Origin: Parasphingopyxis sp. CP4
GTDB taxonomy: Bacteria > Pseudomonadota > Alphaproteobacteria > Sphingomonadales > Sphingomonadaceae
NCBI RefSeq assembly: GCF_013378055.1
Contig: NZ_CP051130.1
Location: forward strand, 2,854,001 to 2,918,000
Length of the DNA: 64,000 nucleotides
Direction of reading: 5' to 3'
Part shown: one piece after another, positions 24,674-34,078 of the stretch
How positions within the stretch are numbered: position 1 is the stretch's first letter
How the letters are laid out: every line of letters starts with the position of its first letter
Program-made: the position numbers and the translations under genes
The notes under the pieces: generated by a model
Database searches by the model: none
Told to the model about the DNA's origin: nothing
What the model saw: only the letters and a program-made list of their open reading frames with translations

Positions 24674-25873
24674 ATGCGTAGCTTAGCTTTTCTGGGCCTT
24701 TTGACCTCGGTTGCACTGATTCCGGCGCCTGTTGCGGCGCAAAGCGACTCAGGCGCGGCTGCGCCCAACGCAGCCGTTGCCATGGCGGCCCAAGGCATGC
24801 GCGGGGCGAACCGGATGCGCGGTAATTATCGGATGCGGGGGAATCACGGAATGCGCCGGATGCATCGCGGAAACTTCCGCCGCTTCCATCGCGGCACGCG
24901 TTTTTTTGGATCGGGCGCGCGTTTTTATACCGGGGGCTTTGTTCCGCGCTATTATCTCGCGCCGCGCTATTATGTGATCAACTGGGCGCATTATGGCCTG
25001 GGCCAACCGGGTTACGGCCATCGCTGGGTTCGCCACTACAATGATGCCTATCTGGTCGATCAGTACGGCCGGGTGTCCGACAGCCGCTATGATGTCGGCT
25101 ATGAGGGCGATCGCTATTATGACGACCGCTACAATGACGACCGGCGTGACTATCGCGACGATGACGATCGGCGTGGCGGCAATGCCGGTGACACGGTTGC
25201 CGGTGCGATTGCTGGCGGTGTGATTGGCGGCGTCGCGGGCAATCTGATTGCTGGCGCAGGAGACCGAACCGAAGGCACGATCATCGGTGCAGCTGTCGGC
25301 GCGATCGCAGGTGGTGCGATTGGCAACGCGGCCGGACGCAATGATCGTCGCGGCGGCTATGACGATCGCTACTATAATGATCGCGTGCCCGAATATGTCG
25401 GCGATGGCGATTTCTATCCGCCAGCAGCGCCAGGCTATGGCCAGCAAGGCAATCCATATCTCGGCTATCAACCCGCTTCGACGGTGCAGACAACGGTCAC
25501 CGTAAATGGTGTGACGACGCATGCGTCGCAGACTGTGGGCGGCATCACGCAGAGTTCGACCACCACGGTGGTGACAAGTGGTTGCTGCCGTCCCCGGACG
25601 ACAGTAGTGACAACGCCGCAAACCCATCATGCGCGCCATCAGGGCCATGCACATACGAGCGGCCATCACGCCGAGCATCGACCGCACCATGCCACTAGTC
25701 GGCGCGACGCACATCCGCACACGGCCCAGCATCATGCGCAACATCCGCATCAGCATGGGCCGACGCCAGTTGCCTATGCACCCGATCAGCCATTGCCAGG
25801 ACCGGCACCGCAGCTCGATGTCCCGAACCCGCCGGAGCGGACAATCAACTTTATCGAAGAGGAAGTGCGCTAA
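24674..25873 (+). CDS. RcnB-like / glycine-zipper secreted protein with His-rich tail
   Basis: A 399-residue exported protein. A signal peptide (MRSLAFLGLLTSVALIPAPVAAQ) is followed by Arg/Met/Gly-rich repeats (RMRGN, FRRFHRG). Next comes an RcnB-like segment, PGYGHRWVRHYNDAYLVDQYGRV, then an Asp/Tyr/Arg-rich stretch and a glycine-zipper pair (AGAIAGGVIGGVAGNLIAG, IIGAAVGAIAGGAIGNAAG). The last 100 residues are strikingly His-rich (HHARHQGHAHTSGHHAEH and later clusters), suggesting metal binding. ATG 24674 has GGAAGGG six bases upstream. It probably acts in the envelope; the exact role is unknown. Confidence 0.7.
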   Translation: MRSLAFLGLLTSVALIPAPVAAQSDSGAAAPNAAVAMAAQGMRGANRMRGNYRMRGNHGMRRMHRGNFRRFHRGTRFFGSGARFYTGGFVPRYYLAPRYYVINWAHYGLGQPGYGHRWVRHYNDAYLVDQYGRVSDSRYDVGYEGDRYYDDRYNDDRRDYRDDDDRRGGNAGDTVAGAIAGGVIGGVAGNLIAGAGDRTEGTIIGAAVGAIAGGAIGNAAGRNDRRGGYDDRYYNDRVPEYVGDGDFYPPAAPGYGQQGNPYLGYQPASTVQTTVTVNGVTTHASQTVGGITQSSTTTVVTSGCCRPRTTVVTTPQTHHARHQGHAHTSGHHAEHRPHHATSRRDAHPHTAQHHAQHPHQHGPTPVAYAPDQPLPGPAPQLDVPNPPERTINFIEEEVR

Positions 25874-25908
25874 GCACCGCCACGGCTCTGCGGCACTAAC
25901 CGGCTAGT

Positions 25909-26364
25909 CTAACCGAGGCGTTCCAGCTCCTCGAAGCTCAGCGCGCCTGGCACCACGATAACCGGGCAGGGGAGTTGTCCCGCTACGTTCCCGGCAAAAT
26001 GCGAGACCAGCGGACCCGGCGGGCCCTCGGCTGCTGCGCCGAGCATCAGCCCCGCGATATTCCCGCTCTCGTCAATGGCTTCGCGGACCATTTTCGCAGG
26101 ATCGCCGCGCTTGACGACGATCTTCGGCTGGACACCCGTTGCTTCGACAAGCTCGCCTGCCGCTTGTGCCACGGCCGCCTCAGCGCGCAGCTTGGCTTCG
26201 TCTTCGAACGTCGCTTCGACGGCCGCCCAATTCACAAATTCCTGCGGCGGGATCAGCGCAACAATCTCCACCGTCCGGCCAAGCTTGATCGCGCGCACGG
26301 CTGCATAGTGCAGCGCGGCGCGTGCCTCTGGCGTTTCATCGATAACGACTAAATAGGTCCGCAT
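25909..26364 (-). CDS. Universal stress protein family
   Basis: A 151-residue UspA domain. It starts MRTYLVVIDETPEARAALHYA and contains the segment GDPAKMVREAI. The C-terminal GNVAGQLPCPVIVVPG resembles the usual G-x9-G-S/T ATP motif but lacks a perfect match, so nucleotide binding is uncertain. ATG 26364 has GGGGAG nine bases upstream; the longer frame upstream lacks a ribosome site. It is divergent from the next gene. Confidence 0.85.
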   Translation of the reverse strand: MRTYLVVIDETPEARAALHYAAVRAIKLGRTVEIVALIPPQEFVNWAAVEATFEDEAKLRAEAAVAQAAGELVEATGVQPKIVVKRGDPAKMVREAIDESGNIAGLMLGAAAEGPPGPLVSHFAGNVAGQLPCPVIVVPGALSFEELERLG

Positions 26365-26497
26365 TGCGATCCGCTCCCCTCTTGCCGCCAAGACTGGTCG
26401 AAACTGAGCCTGCTGGCAAGAAGCGGCGGCCAGAGACCCTGTTCGCAGCGCGGTTTCGCGGCTAGGTTGCGGCCAAGCAGAAGGGGAGAGGCATTCT

Positions 26498-26956
26498 ATG
26501 CGCATTGTCGGTTTTTGGCTGGTTTGCATCTTTGCGCTGCTGTTGAGCGCGGTCAGCCTATACGATCTCTATATGACGCTGACGGTCAATCGCGACTATC
26601 TTGCGGAATTTCCACCGGAATTCATGGAGATGATCGAAGCATTTCCGGAATGGCGGCGCTTGCTATGGACAACCAGCGTCTTTCTCGGCGTGATCGGTGC
26701 GGTGTTGCTGACGCTCCGCAAGATCATGGCAGAGCGGGTGTTCTGGGCCACAGCAGTAACGATGGCGGCGGGCTTTGTTGGCCATGACCTGCCGTTCGGC
26801 AACGGGATCGAAGCCTATGGCACCGGCGGCATCATCTTCTCCGTCATTCTGATCGGAATTCAGATACTGTTCGCCCTTTACGCGCGATGGGCAGCGCGGC
26901 ATGGGTTGATCGGACAAACTCGATCGTCGAATTCAGGGACTGGCAATGCCGATTGA
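26498..26956 (+). CDS. Small four-helix membrane protein
   Basis: A 152-residue hydrophobic protein with about four transmembrane helices (residues 4-25, 55-75, 85-100, 112-133). It has no recognised motif. The ATG follows GGGGAG. Its end overlaps the pyruvate dehydrogenase E2 start by 11 bases in another frame, implying translational coupling. It might be an unrelated passenger of the promoter. Function unknown. Confidence 0.65.
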   Translation: MRIVGFWLVCIFALLLSAVSLYDLYMTLTVNRDYLAEFPPEFMEMIEAFPEWRRLLWTTSVFLGVIGAVLLTLRKIMAERVFWATAVTMAAGFVGHDLPFGNGIEAYGTGGIIFSVILIGIQILFALYARWAARHGLIGQTRSSNSGTGNAD

Positions 26957-28217
26957 ACTCAAAATGCCCGCGCTCTCGCCGACCATGGAGGAAGGCACGC
27001 TTTCCAAATGGCTCGTCAAAGAGGGCGATGAGATCAGCTCTGGCGATATCATGGCCGAGATCGAAACCGACAAGGCGACGATGGAATTCGAAGCCGTGGA
27101 TGAAGGTGTACTCGCCAAGATCCTGGTCGCCGAAGGGACAGACGAAGTTCCCGTCGGCGCGGTAATCGCGATCCTCGCCGAAGAGGATGAAGATGCGAGC
27201 AGCATTGAAGCTCCGGCGGCCGCGCCAGCCAAGCCAGCCGCAGCGCCCGAACCAGCCGCTACACCTGCTCCGCCACCACCGGCACCGGCCACTCCGGCTC
27301 CCGCAGCGCCTGCACCATCCGCTGCGCCAAGTGGAAGCCGCATCAAAGCAAGCCCGCTCGCTCGCCGTCTCGCCGAGCAAAATGGTCTCGACCTTGCCAG
27401 CCTGAGCGGCAGCGGCCCCAAGGGCCGGATCGTCAAAGCCGATATCGATCAGGCGCTGGCCGGTGGCGCGCCCGCCAAGCCAGCCGCTGCAGCTGCTCCT
27501 GCCGCAGCCCCGGTCGATGCTGGCGAAATCCCGCACGAGGTCGAAAAACTCTCCAACATGCGCAAGACGATCGCGCGCCGCCTGACCGAAGCGAAACAAA
27601 CTGTTCCGCATATCTATCTGACAGTCGATATCCGGCTCGATGCGCTGCTGGACCTGCGCAAGGAGCTGAACGCGTCATTGGAGGCGCGCGATATCAAGCT
27701 CTCGGTCAATGACCTGCTGATCAAGGCGCTCGCCCAGGCCCTGATCCAGGTGCCGAATTGCAATGTCGCCTTCGATACCGACACGCTGATCAGATTCAGC
27801 CGCGCCGATATCTCGGTCGCCGTCAGCATTCCGGGCGGGCTGATCACGCCGATCATCACCGGCGCAGACAGCAAATCCGTTTCGGCGATCTCGCAAGAAA
27901 TGAAAGAGCTGGCCGGACGCGCCAAGGACGGCAAGCTGCAGCCGCACGAATATCAGGGCGGAACCGCCAGCATCTCCAATATGGGCATGTTCGGCATCAA
28001 GCAGTTCGACGCGGTCATCAATCCGCCCCAAGGCATGATCATGGCAATCGGCGCTGGCGAAAAGCGGCCCTATGTCATTGATGACAGCCTGCAGATCGCA
28101 ACGATCATGAGCGCCACCGGCAGTTTCGACCATCGCGCCATTGACGGCGCGGATGGCGCCCAGCTGATGCAGGCATTCAAACAGCTGGTCGAAAACCCGC
28201 TGGGGATGCTGGCATAG
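26946..28217 (+). CDS. pdhC: Pyruvate dehydrogenase E2, dihydrolipoyl acetyltransferase
   Basis: A 423-residue E2. One lipoyl domain (residues 1-80) has the lipoylated lysine in ETDKATME (Lys43). A long Ala/Pro linker follows, then the peripheral subunit-binding domain ([18 protein letters not shown]) and the catalytic domain ending with the active-site region [12 protein letters not shown]. It transfers acetyl groups to CoA. The E1 genes are not in this window. A small secreted protein gene lies between it and the E3 gene. It starts inside the preceding membrane gene. Confidence 0.95.
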   Translation: MPIELKMPALSPTMEEGTLSKWLVKEGDEISSGDIMAEIETDKATMEFEAVDEGVLAKILVAEGTDEVPVGAVIAILAEEDEDASSIEAPAAAPAKPAAAPEPAATPAPPPPAPATPAPAAPAPSAAPSGSRIKASPLARRLAEQNGLDLASLSGSGPKGRIVKADIDQALAGGAPAKPAAAAAPAAAPVDAGEIPHEVEKLSNMRKTIARRLTEAKQTVPHIYLTVDIRLDALLDLRKELNASLEARDIKLSVNDLLIKALAQALIQVPNCNVAFDTDTLIRFSRADISVAVSIPGGLITPIITGADSKSVSAISQEMKELAGRAKDGKLQPHEYQGGTASISNMGMFGIKQFDAVINPPQGMIMAIGAGEKRPYVIDDSLQIATIMSATGSFDHRAIDGADGAQLMQAFKQLVENPLGMLA

Positions 28218-28233
28218 GCCGAAGGGACTTGGG

Positions 28234-28647
28234 ATGATGGGATTTTTAAAAGCGACAATCATCGCTGCTGCCCTCCTCGCGGCGCCCGTGCTCGCGCAGT
28301 CCAACGACCGCCAGCCGGTGATGATCGGGCTCGACGGGCCGGAATTTGATGCCTGTGGTTCGCTGGGGGAAGTCGCCAACCTCAATCCGCGCGGTGACAA
28401 TTATCTCTCGGTCCGTGCGCGGCCGACAACCAGCGGGACCGAACTGGATCGTCTGGGCCCCGGCGCGCGCATCCTGATGTGCGATGCGACCACAGATGGC
28501 TGGATCGGCGTGGTGTACGATCCCAATGCTGATGAAGATTATTTTGATTGCCAGGCGCTTGGCCTTGAGCCCGAACCGCGGCCCTATACAGGGCCATGCC
28601 GGTCTGGCTGGGTCCATGGCGATTATGTGATTGTGATTGCCGGATAG
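28234..28647 (+). CDS. Small secreted SH3-like protein
   Basis: A 137-residue protein with a signal peptide (MMGFLKATIIAAALLAAPVLAQ). The mature part resembles a bacterial SH3 domain: NYLSVRARPTTSGTELDRLGPGARI near the middle, followed by DGWIGVVY. Four cysteines (two near DACGS and LMCD, two near DCQA and GPCR) could form disulfides. It lies between pdhC and lpd; such interposed genes recur in related genomes. Envelope role, function unknown. Confidence 0.6.
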   Translation: MMGFLKATIIAAALLAAPVLAQSNDRQPVMIGLDGPEFDACGSLGEVANLNPRGDNYLSVRARPTTSGTELDRLGPGARILMCDATTDGWIGVVYDPNADEDYFDCQALGLEPEPRPYTGPCRSGWVHGDYVIVIAG

Positions 28648-28660
28648 GAAGGAACGCGGC

Positions 28661-30061
28661 GTGGCCAACCAATATGATCTTATCATCCTGGGCTCGGGTC
28701 CCGGCGGTTATGTTGCCGCAATACGGGCAACTCAGCTGGGCCTGAAGGTCGCGATTGTCGAGCGTGAGCGGTTGGGCGGCATCTGTCTCAACTGGGGCTG
28801 TATCCCGACCAAGGCGCTGCTCCGGACAAGCGAAATCTATCATTATATGAGCCATGCCGAAGCCTATGGGCTGAAGGCCGACAATCCGGGCTATGATCTC
28901 GCCAAGGTGGTCGAGCGTTCGCGCAAAGTTGCCGGCCAGCTCAACCAGGGCGTCACCGGCCTGATGAAGAAGAACAAGGTGGATGTGCATGAAGGGTTCG
29001 GCACGATCACCGGCAAAGGCAAGCTGACGGTGAAGGCCGAAGACGGCAAGGCGACGGAGCTCAGTGCCAAATCGATCATGATCGCCACCGGCGCGCGGGC
29101 GCGGGACCTGCCGTTCGCAAAGGCCGATGGCAAACGCATCTGGACTTATCGCCATGCAATGGTGCCCGAAGAAGTGCCGTCCAAGCTATTGGTCATTGGA
29201 TCGGGCGCGATCGGGGTTGAGTTTGCGAGCTTCTATTCGGATCTCGGTGCCGATGTGACGATCGTCGAGATGCTACCCCGCATCCTGCCGGTCGAAGACG
29301 AAGATGTGTCGAAACATATGCAAAAGGCGCTCAAGAAGCAGGGCATGACAATCATGACCGGCGCGGGCGTCGAAAAGCTCGAAGCCGGTGCGAAATCGGT
29401 CAAGGTCGCGATCAAGGATGCCAAGGGCAAGGTCAGCGAAAGCGAGTTCAGCCATGCGATCGTCGCGATCGGCATTGTTCCCAATACCGAAGATATCGGG
29501 CTCGAAGCACTGGGCGTGAAGACCGCCAAGAACGGCCATATCGAGGTTGACGGTTTTGGGCGCACCAATGTCGATGGCATATTGGCAATCGGCGACGTCA
29601 CCGGCCCGCCCTGGCTCGCGCACAAGGCGAGCCATGAGGGCGTTGTCGCGGTAGAGCAGCTGGCAGGCAAGAATCCGCATCCCTTCACGACTGAAAATAT
29701 TCCGGGCTGCACCTATTCGCGCCCGCAAGTCGCCTCGGTCGGCCTGACCGAAGCACAAGCCAAGGACGCCGGGCACACTGTCCGCGTCGGCAATTTCCCC
29801 TTTATCGGTAATGGCAAGGCAATTGCGCTGGGCGAAGCGGATGGGTTCGTCAAAACCGTGTTTGATGCCAAGAGCGGCGAACTGCTTGGAGCGCATATGA
29901 TTGGCGCGGAGGTCACCGAGCTCATCCAGGGCTATGCCGTGGCGCGCCAGTTGGAAACGACCGAAGCCGAGCTGATGGAAACTGTCTTCCCGCATCCCAC
30001 GCTCAGCGAAATGATGCATGAAAGCGTGCTCGACGCCTATGATCGGGTGCTGCACATCTAA
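28661..30061 (+). CDS. lpdA: Dihydrolipoyl dehydrogenase (E3)
   Basis: A 466-residue flavoprotein that reoxidises dihydrolipoamide. It contains GSGPGGYVAA for FAD, the redox pair GGICLNWGC (Cys42, Cys47), the NAD site GSGAIGVEFASFY and the acid-base motif HPTLSE near the C-terminus. I chose GTG 28661, with AAGGAA six bases upstream; an in-frame TTG at 28637 would read into the previous gene. With pdhC it serves the pyruvate dehydrogenase complex. Confidence 0.95.
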   Translation: MANQYDLIILGSGPGGYVAAIRATQLGLKVAIVERERLGGICLNWGCIPTKALLRTSEIYHYMSHAEAYGLKADNPGYDLAKVVERSRKVAGQLNQGVTGLMKKNKVDVHEGFGTITGKGKLTVKAEDGKATELSAKSIMIATGARARDLPFAKADGKRIWTYRHAMVPEEVPSKLLVIGSGAIGVEFASFYSDLGADVTIVEMLPRILPVEDEDVSKHMQKALKKQGMTIMTGAGVEKLEAGAKSVKVAIKDAKGKVSESEFSHAIVAIGIVPNTEDIGLEALGVKTAKNGHIEVDGFGRTNVDGILAIGDVTGPPWLAHKASHEGVVAVEQLAGKNPHPFTTENIPGCTYSRPQVASVGLTEAQAKDAGHTVRVGNFPFIGNGKAIALGEADGFVKTVFDAKSGELLGAHMIGAEVTELIQGYAVARQLETTEAELMETVFPHPTLSEMMHESVLDAYDRVLHI

Positions 30062-30085
30062 GTCACGCTAATAAGGACATTGCCC

Positions 30086-31366
30086 ATGATTTTCCGGATT
30101 GTCGCCGCGCTATCGCTGTTTCTGGCCCCATTGGCGGCGCAGGCCGAGACGCTCGTGGTCACCGCCGATCGCATGATCGATGTGCTTGAGGGTGAGACTA
30201 TCGACAATCCGGTGGTGGTGGTGACCGATGGCCGGATCACAGCTGTTTCGAGTGGAGCGCTTCCAGCTGATCTGGCCGAGGATGCAGAGCGTCTCGATTT
30301 GCCGGGAATGACCCTGGTTCCGGGCCTCATCGATATGCATGTCCATCTGACGACAACGCCGCGGATCGGCGGCTATCGCCGGCTCGAATATACCGACAGC
30401 TTCTGGCTGACCTTGGGGGTGCCCAATGCGCGGGCGATGCTCGAATCCGGCTTTACGACGATCCGCAATGTCGGAGCGTCGGATTATGCCGATGTCGCCC
30501 TGCGCCAGGGCATCAATAGCGGCTTCTATCCCGGGCCGCGCATCGTCGCCGCCACTCGGTCCTTTGGTGTGACGGGCGGGCATTGCGATATGAATGGCCT
30601 GCCGCCGTCTCTGGTGCTGCGCGATGGCGAGCGCGGTGTGAATGGTCCGGAGGCGGTTCGCCTCCAGGTGCGCCAGAACCGGCGCTATGGTGCGGATGTG
30701 ATCAAGATTTGCGTCACCGGTGGCGTTTTCTCGCGCGGAACCGAAGTCGGCATGCAGCAAATGTCAGCCGAGGAGGTTCGCGCGGCGGTTGAAGAAGCGC
30801 ATATGCTTGGCATGCGGGTCGCCGCCCATGCGCATGGCAATGCGGGTATCCGCACCGCTATTGAGGCTGGTGTCGATACGATCGAACATGCCAGCTATCT
30901 CGACGATGAAACGATCCGCATGGCGATTGCGCGCGGGACATTCTTCTCAATGGATATCTACAACACCGAATATACGCTGAGCGAAGGCGAGGCGAACGGG
31001 GTGCTGGAAGAAAATCTCGCCAAGGAGCGCCAGGTCGGCACGATCCAGCGGCAGAGTTTTCAGCGTGCGGTGGAACTTGGCGCGCGCCATGTCTTTGGTT
31101 CAGATGCCGGCGTCTATCCGCACGGTACCGGCGGGCGACAATTTGCGCGCATGGTGCGCTTCGGGATGACACCGCTCCAGGCTATCCAGGCGGCGACAGC
31201 GAATGCCGCTGAGGCGCTGGACCGCACGGCCGATGTCGGTGCAATCGCACCGGGTCGCTATGGCGATATCATTGCCGTGGATGGTGATCCGCTGACAGAC
31301 ATCACGGCCCTTGAAGACGTGGATGTCGTCATCAAGGGCGGCGATGTGGTGCTGGACAGGCGCTAA
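30086..31366 (+). CDS. Secreted amidohydrolase, Xaa-Pro dipeptidase-like
   Basis: A 426-residue protein with a signal peptide (MIFRIVAALSLFLAPLAAQA). The amidohydrolase metal motif is GLIDMHVHL, the carboxylated lysine region is DVIKICVTGG, and HAHGN and IEHASY supply metal histidines; GSDAGV provides the catalytic Asp. The pattern matches secreted prolidase-like or imidazolonepropionase-like hydrolases. ATG 30086 follows AAGGA. The substrate is probably a peptide or N-acyl compound. Confidence 0.83.
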   Translation: MIFRIVAALSLFLAPLAAQAETLVVTADRMIDVLEGETIDNPVVVVTDGRITAVSSGALPADLAEDAERLDLPGMTLVPGLIDMHVHLTTTPRIGGYRRLEYTDSFWLTLGVPNARAMLESGFTTIRNVGASDYADVALRQGINSGFYPGPRIVAATRSFGVTGGHCDMNGLPPSLVLRDGERGVNGPEAVRLQVRQNRRYGADVIKICVTGGVFSRGTEVGMQQMSAEEVRAAVEEAHMLGMRVAAHAHGNAGIRTAIEAGVDTIEHASYLDDETIRMAIARGTFFSMDIYNTEYTLSEGEANGVLEENLAKERQVGTIQRQSFQRAVELGARHVFGSDAGVYPHGTGGRQFARMVRFGMTPLQAIQAATANAAEALDRTADVGAIAPGRYGDIIAVDGDPLTDITALEDVDVVIKGGDVVLDRR

Positions 31367-31387
31367 AACGCCTGAAGCAATATGTGA

Positions 31388-31873
31388 TTAGAGCGCTGTC
31401 GCCTGAGACGGCTTGGCCGCTGCGTCAGCCGGCTTTTCATCGACCAGTTTCAGCGATGCGTCCTTAGCGGGCTTTGGCTCTTCTTTTTTCAGAGTGCCGG
31501 CGCTTTTGTGCCGGAAGCTGCCTTCGACATGGCCGCCAGCTTCGATGCTGAGCTTTTCATAAGTAACATCGCCAATGACTTTCGCTGATGCTTCAACGAT
31601 CAGTTCCTTGGCCATGATCGACCCTTCAACGCGGCCAGCGACCCGGGCTTGTTCAGCGCTGATTGCGCCTTTCACCGAGCTGTTGGCTGCCTGGACGAGC
31701 GTGGCGCAGCGAATATCGCCTTCGACACGGCCATCGACATGAAGATCGACGGACGCGTCGATATCGCCGGTTACGGTGACGTCCGAGCCGATGACCGAGA
31801 AGGTCGACCGGTTATCAGAGCTCGACGGAATTGCCATTTCTTCGTTCTGCGACGGATTGGATTTCGAGAACAT
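31388..31873 (-). CDS. Bactofilin
   Basis: A 161-residue cytoskeletal polymer protein. Its middle is a regular beta-helix of repeats such as VTVTGDIDASVDLHVDGRVEGDI and ARVAGRVEGSIMA, flanked by unstructured tails (N-terminal FSKSNPSQNE, C-terminal Lys/Ala/Glu-rich). Bactofilins guide local cell-wall synthesis and cell shape. Its first 59 bases overlap the upstream LytM peptidase gene, a pairing known for stalk- or curvature-type morphogenesis modules. Confidence 0.92.
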   Translation of the reverse strand: MFSKSNPSQNEEMAIPSSSDNRSTFSVIGSDVTVTGDIDASVDLHVDGRVEGDIRCATLVQAANSSVKGAISAEQARVAGRVEGSIMAKELIVEASAKVIGDVTYEKLSIEAGGHVEGSFRHKSAGTLKKEEPKPAKDASLKLVDEKPADAAAKPSQATAL

Positions 31874-32966
31874 CGCGATCTGCCTCCAATAGGGGCCGCG
31901 GATTTACCGCACGGCCATTGATGCGCACTTCATAGTGCAGGTGCGTAGCAGTTGAGCGGCCTGAGCTGCCCATTCTGCCAATTCGATCCCCCCGATCGAC
32001 TTGCTCCCCGACTCGAACACTAATAGCAGAAAGATGGGCGTAACGGGTAATTACCCCGGCGCCGTGATCGATTTCGATCGTCCGGCCATAGCCGCCCTTC
32101 CATCCTGCAAAACTCACACGGCCCGGCCCGGTGGCGAGAATGCCTGTGCCGTGGCTGCCGCGAAAATCGATGCCGTTATGCATGGCGCGGCCCCGGGTGA
32201 AGGGATCGCGGCGCAGGCCAAATGGGCTGCTCATCGCGCCATAAGCGGTCGGCTTGGCGGACGGGATTGCACGAAGCGAAAGCTCCATCACCGCGAGCCG
32301 GTTGAGCGCAATTTCAAGATCAGCGATTTCGCTGTCGATCGCACCATCCAAGGTCATCGCCGTGCGGATCGGCTCGAGCGGACCACCCTGTGCCTGGCGG
32401 CTCATCACGCGGGGGTCGAAACCGAATTCGCGAATGGCGGCCGCTGTGCGTGCGGTGCGTTCTTCAACGGCGCCGCGCAGCGCTCGTGCAAAGGCGACTT
32501 GATACTCTTCCAGTTCGCGCAGGGCAGCGGCTTCTGGAATGGCTTCGCCGACTTCGTCCGTTTCTTCGCCGCCTTCGCCTTCGGTCTCATCAATTTCGAG
32601 ATTGCCGAAATGACGGCGGACCAGGGCATCAAGCACTTGCTGGCGGCGTTCGACGCGGGCCACTTGATCTTCGACCGAGCCGCGATATTCGGCGACGCGC
32701 TCGGCGGTTTCGGTGACTTGCTGTTCGCGCTGGTCGAGAGCGATTCGGTCGCTCGCGCCTTTCACCTGCAGTCCGACCATGACCAAGGTGAAGGCCAGCC
32801 AGCCAACCAGGCCAGCGGCCACGATCGAAACGACGCGGATCTGTAATTTACTGGAAATCCTGAAGAAACGGAGCTTGCCGCCGGAGCGGATATGTAGCTC
32901 ATGATCAGGAAAAAGGCCCTTAAACCGAGACCATAGTCCCGGGCCTTCCACTTCGTTTTTCGACAC
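31815..32966 (-). CDS. M23 (LytM) peptidase, membrane anchored
   Basis: A 383-residue protein. One transmembrane segment (residues 45-70) is followed by a coiled-coil region (about 85-200) rich in Glu and Arg. The LytM domain has metal ligands in HNGIDFRG and in HLHYEV near the C-terminus; these suggest an active peptidase. I chose GTG 32966, with AGGG six bases upstream. It overlaps bactofilin and faces a divergent gene. It probably trims peptidoglycan where bactofilin assembles. Confidence 0.9.
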   Translation of the reverse strand: MSKNEVEGPGLWSRFKGLFPDHELHIRSGGKLRFFRISSKLQIRVVSIVAAGLVGWLAFTLVMVGLQVKGASDRIALDQREQQVTETAERVAEYRGSVEDQVARVERRQQVLDALVRRHFGNLEIDETEGEGGEETDEVGEAIPEAAALRELEEYQVAFARALRGAVEERTARTAAAIREFGFDPRVMSRQAQGGPLEPIRTAMTLDGAIDSEIADLEIALNRLAVMELSLRAIPSAKPTAYGAMSSPFGLRRDPFTRGRAMHNGIDFRGSHGTGILATGPGRVSFAGWKGGYGRTIEIDHGAGVITRYAHLSAISVRVGEQVDRGDRIGRMGSSGRSTATHLHYEVRINGRAVNPRPLLEADRDVLEIQSVAERRNGNSVEL

Positions 32967-33025
32967 GTGCAACCCTGCGAATTGTAATTTGTGTAGTCCC
33001 GCTAGCAACAAAGTGTTTAAATCGC

Positions 33026-33075
33026 GAATCTATCGAACGCGACCACGATGAATCGTTGGCGAGTCACGTCGAGTC
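33026..33075. promoter_or_regulatory. Cluster of four GANTC sites upstream of the LytM gene
   Basis: GAATC 33026-33030, GAATC 33050-33054, GAGTC 33061-33065 and GAGTC 33071-33075. GANTC is the CcrM methylation target in alphaproteobacteria. Four in 50 bases is far above chance. They lie 60-110 bases before the LytM start and before the divergent aminotransferase gene. Confidence 0.45.
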
Positions 33076-33154
33076 GACGAAATCGCCAGAACAGGCGGGG
33101 TTTGGGCTTTAGATTTTCCTGTTGAACCGCCGCTGAACGTGCCTATAGCGCGAT

Positions 33155-34078
33155 ATGGCCAAAGGTACGCATGATCATAAAGACGATCCCCGCAATGCGG
33201 TGGTTTTCATCAATATAAATGGCGAGCTGGTGCCGCGCGCCGAGGCGATGGTCTCGGTTTTCGATTCCGGTTTCATGCTTGGCGATGGGGTCTGGGAAGG
33301 CCTGCGCGTACATCAGGGTCGCATCGCCTTTCTCGACCAGCATATGGATCGACTGTTTGAAGGCGCCAAGGCGATCGACATGGACATCGGTATCGATCGG
33401 GCGACACTGGAGCAGCGGCTCTATGATACGCTTGATGCGATGGACGATACCGAAGGCGTCCATATTCGCCTGATGGTAACCCGCGGCATTCGCTCGACAC
33501 CCTATCAGGATCCCCGGGTCATCATCTCCCCGGCAACGATCGTGATCGTCCCGGAATATAAAGAGCCGCTGCCGGAGATTATCGAGCGCGGCATCAGGCT
33601 GTTCACCGTGCATGTCCGGCGCGGCGATCCGGCCGTGCAGGACCCGAAGCTCAATTCGCATTCCAAGCTCAACTGCATCACCGCCTGTATCCAGGCGACC
33701 AAAGCCGGTGCTGACGAAGCACTGATGCTGGATCCGCAGGGCTTTGTTGCGACGTGCAATTCGACCCATTTCTTCATCGTCCGCGGCGGTGAAGTCTGGA
33801 CATCGAGCGGTGATTATTGCCTCGGCGGGATTACCCGCGGCACGGTGATCGACCTGTGCCAACAAGCCGATATCCCGGTGTTTGAAAAGAATTTCTCGCT
33901 CACCGATGTCTATGGTGCAGACGAAGCGTTTGTCACCGGGACTTTCGCTGGCCTTGTGCCCGTTACCGAGATTGACGGGCGCAGCCTGACAGCGGCTCGC
34001 GGGCCGATGGTGGAGCGGCTGCAGCAGCTCTACACCGCGCGGCTTGCGGCAGATACGGCGGCCCGATCCCGCCCATGA
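33155..34078 (+). CDS. Class IV (branched-chain/D-amino acid) aminotransferase
   Basis: A 307-residue PLP enzyme of fold type IV. The PLP lysine is Lys171 in NSHSKLNCI; DSGFMLGDGVWEGLRV and LGGITRGTVIDLC are further signatures. Members act as branched-chain aminotransferases, D-amino acid transaminases or 4-amino-4-deoxychorismate lyases. I cannot tell which from sequence. Its stop overlaps the next gene by four bases (ATGA). Confidence 0.87.
   Translation: MAKGTHDHKDDPRNAVVFININGELVPRAEAMVSVFDSGFMLGDGVWEGLRVHQGRIAFLDQHMDRLFEGAKAIDMDIGIDRATLEQRLYDTLDAMDDTEGVHIRLMVTRGIRSTPYQDPRVIISPATIVIVPEYKEPLPEIIERGIRLFTVHVRRGDPAVQDPKLNSHSKLNCITACIQATKAGADEALMLDPQGFVATCNSTHFFIVRGGEVWTSSGDYCLGGITRGTVIDLCQQADIPVFEKNFSLTDVYGADEAFVTGTFAGLVPVTEIDGRSLTAARGPMVERLQQLYTARLAADTAARSRP

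Noticed and set aside
24749-25756. 335-codon minus-strand frame over the glycine-zipper gene
   Set aside because: Met/Ile/Ala-rich composition mirrors the His/Gly-rich gene on the plus strand.
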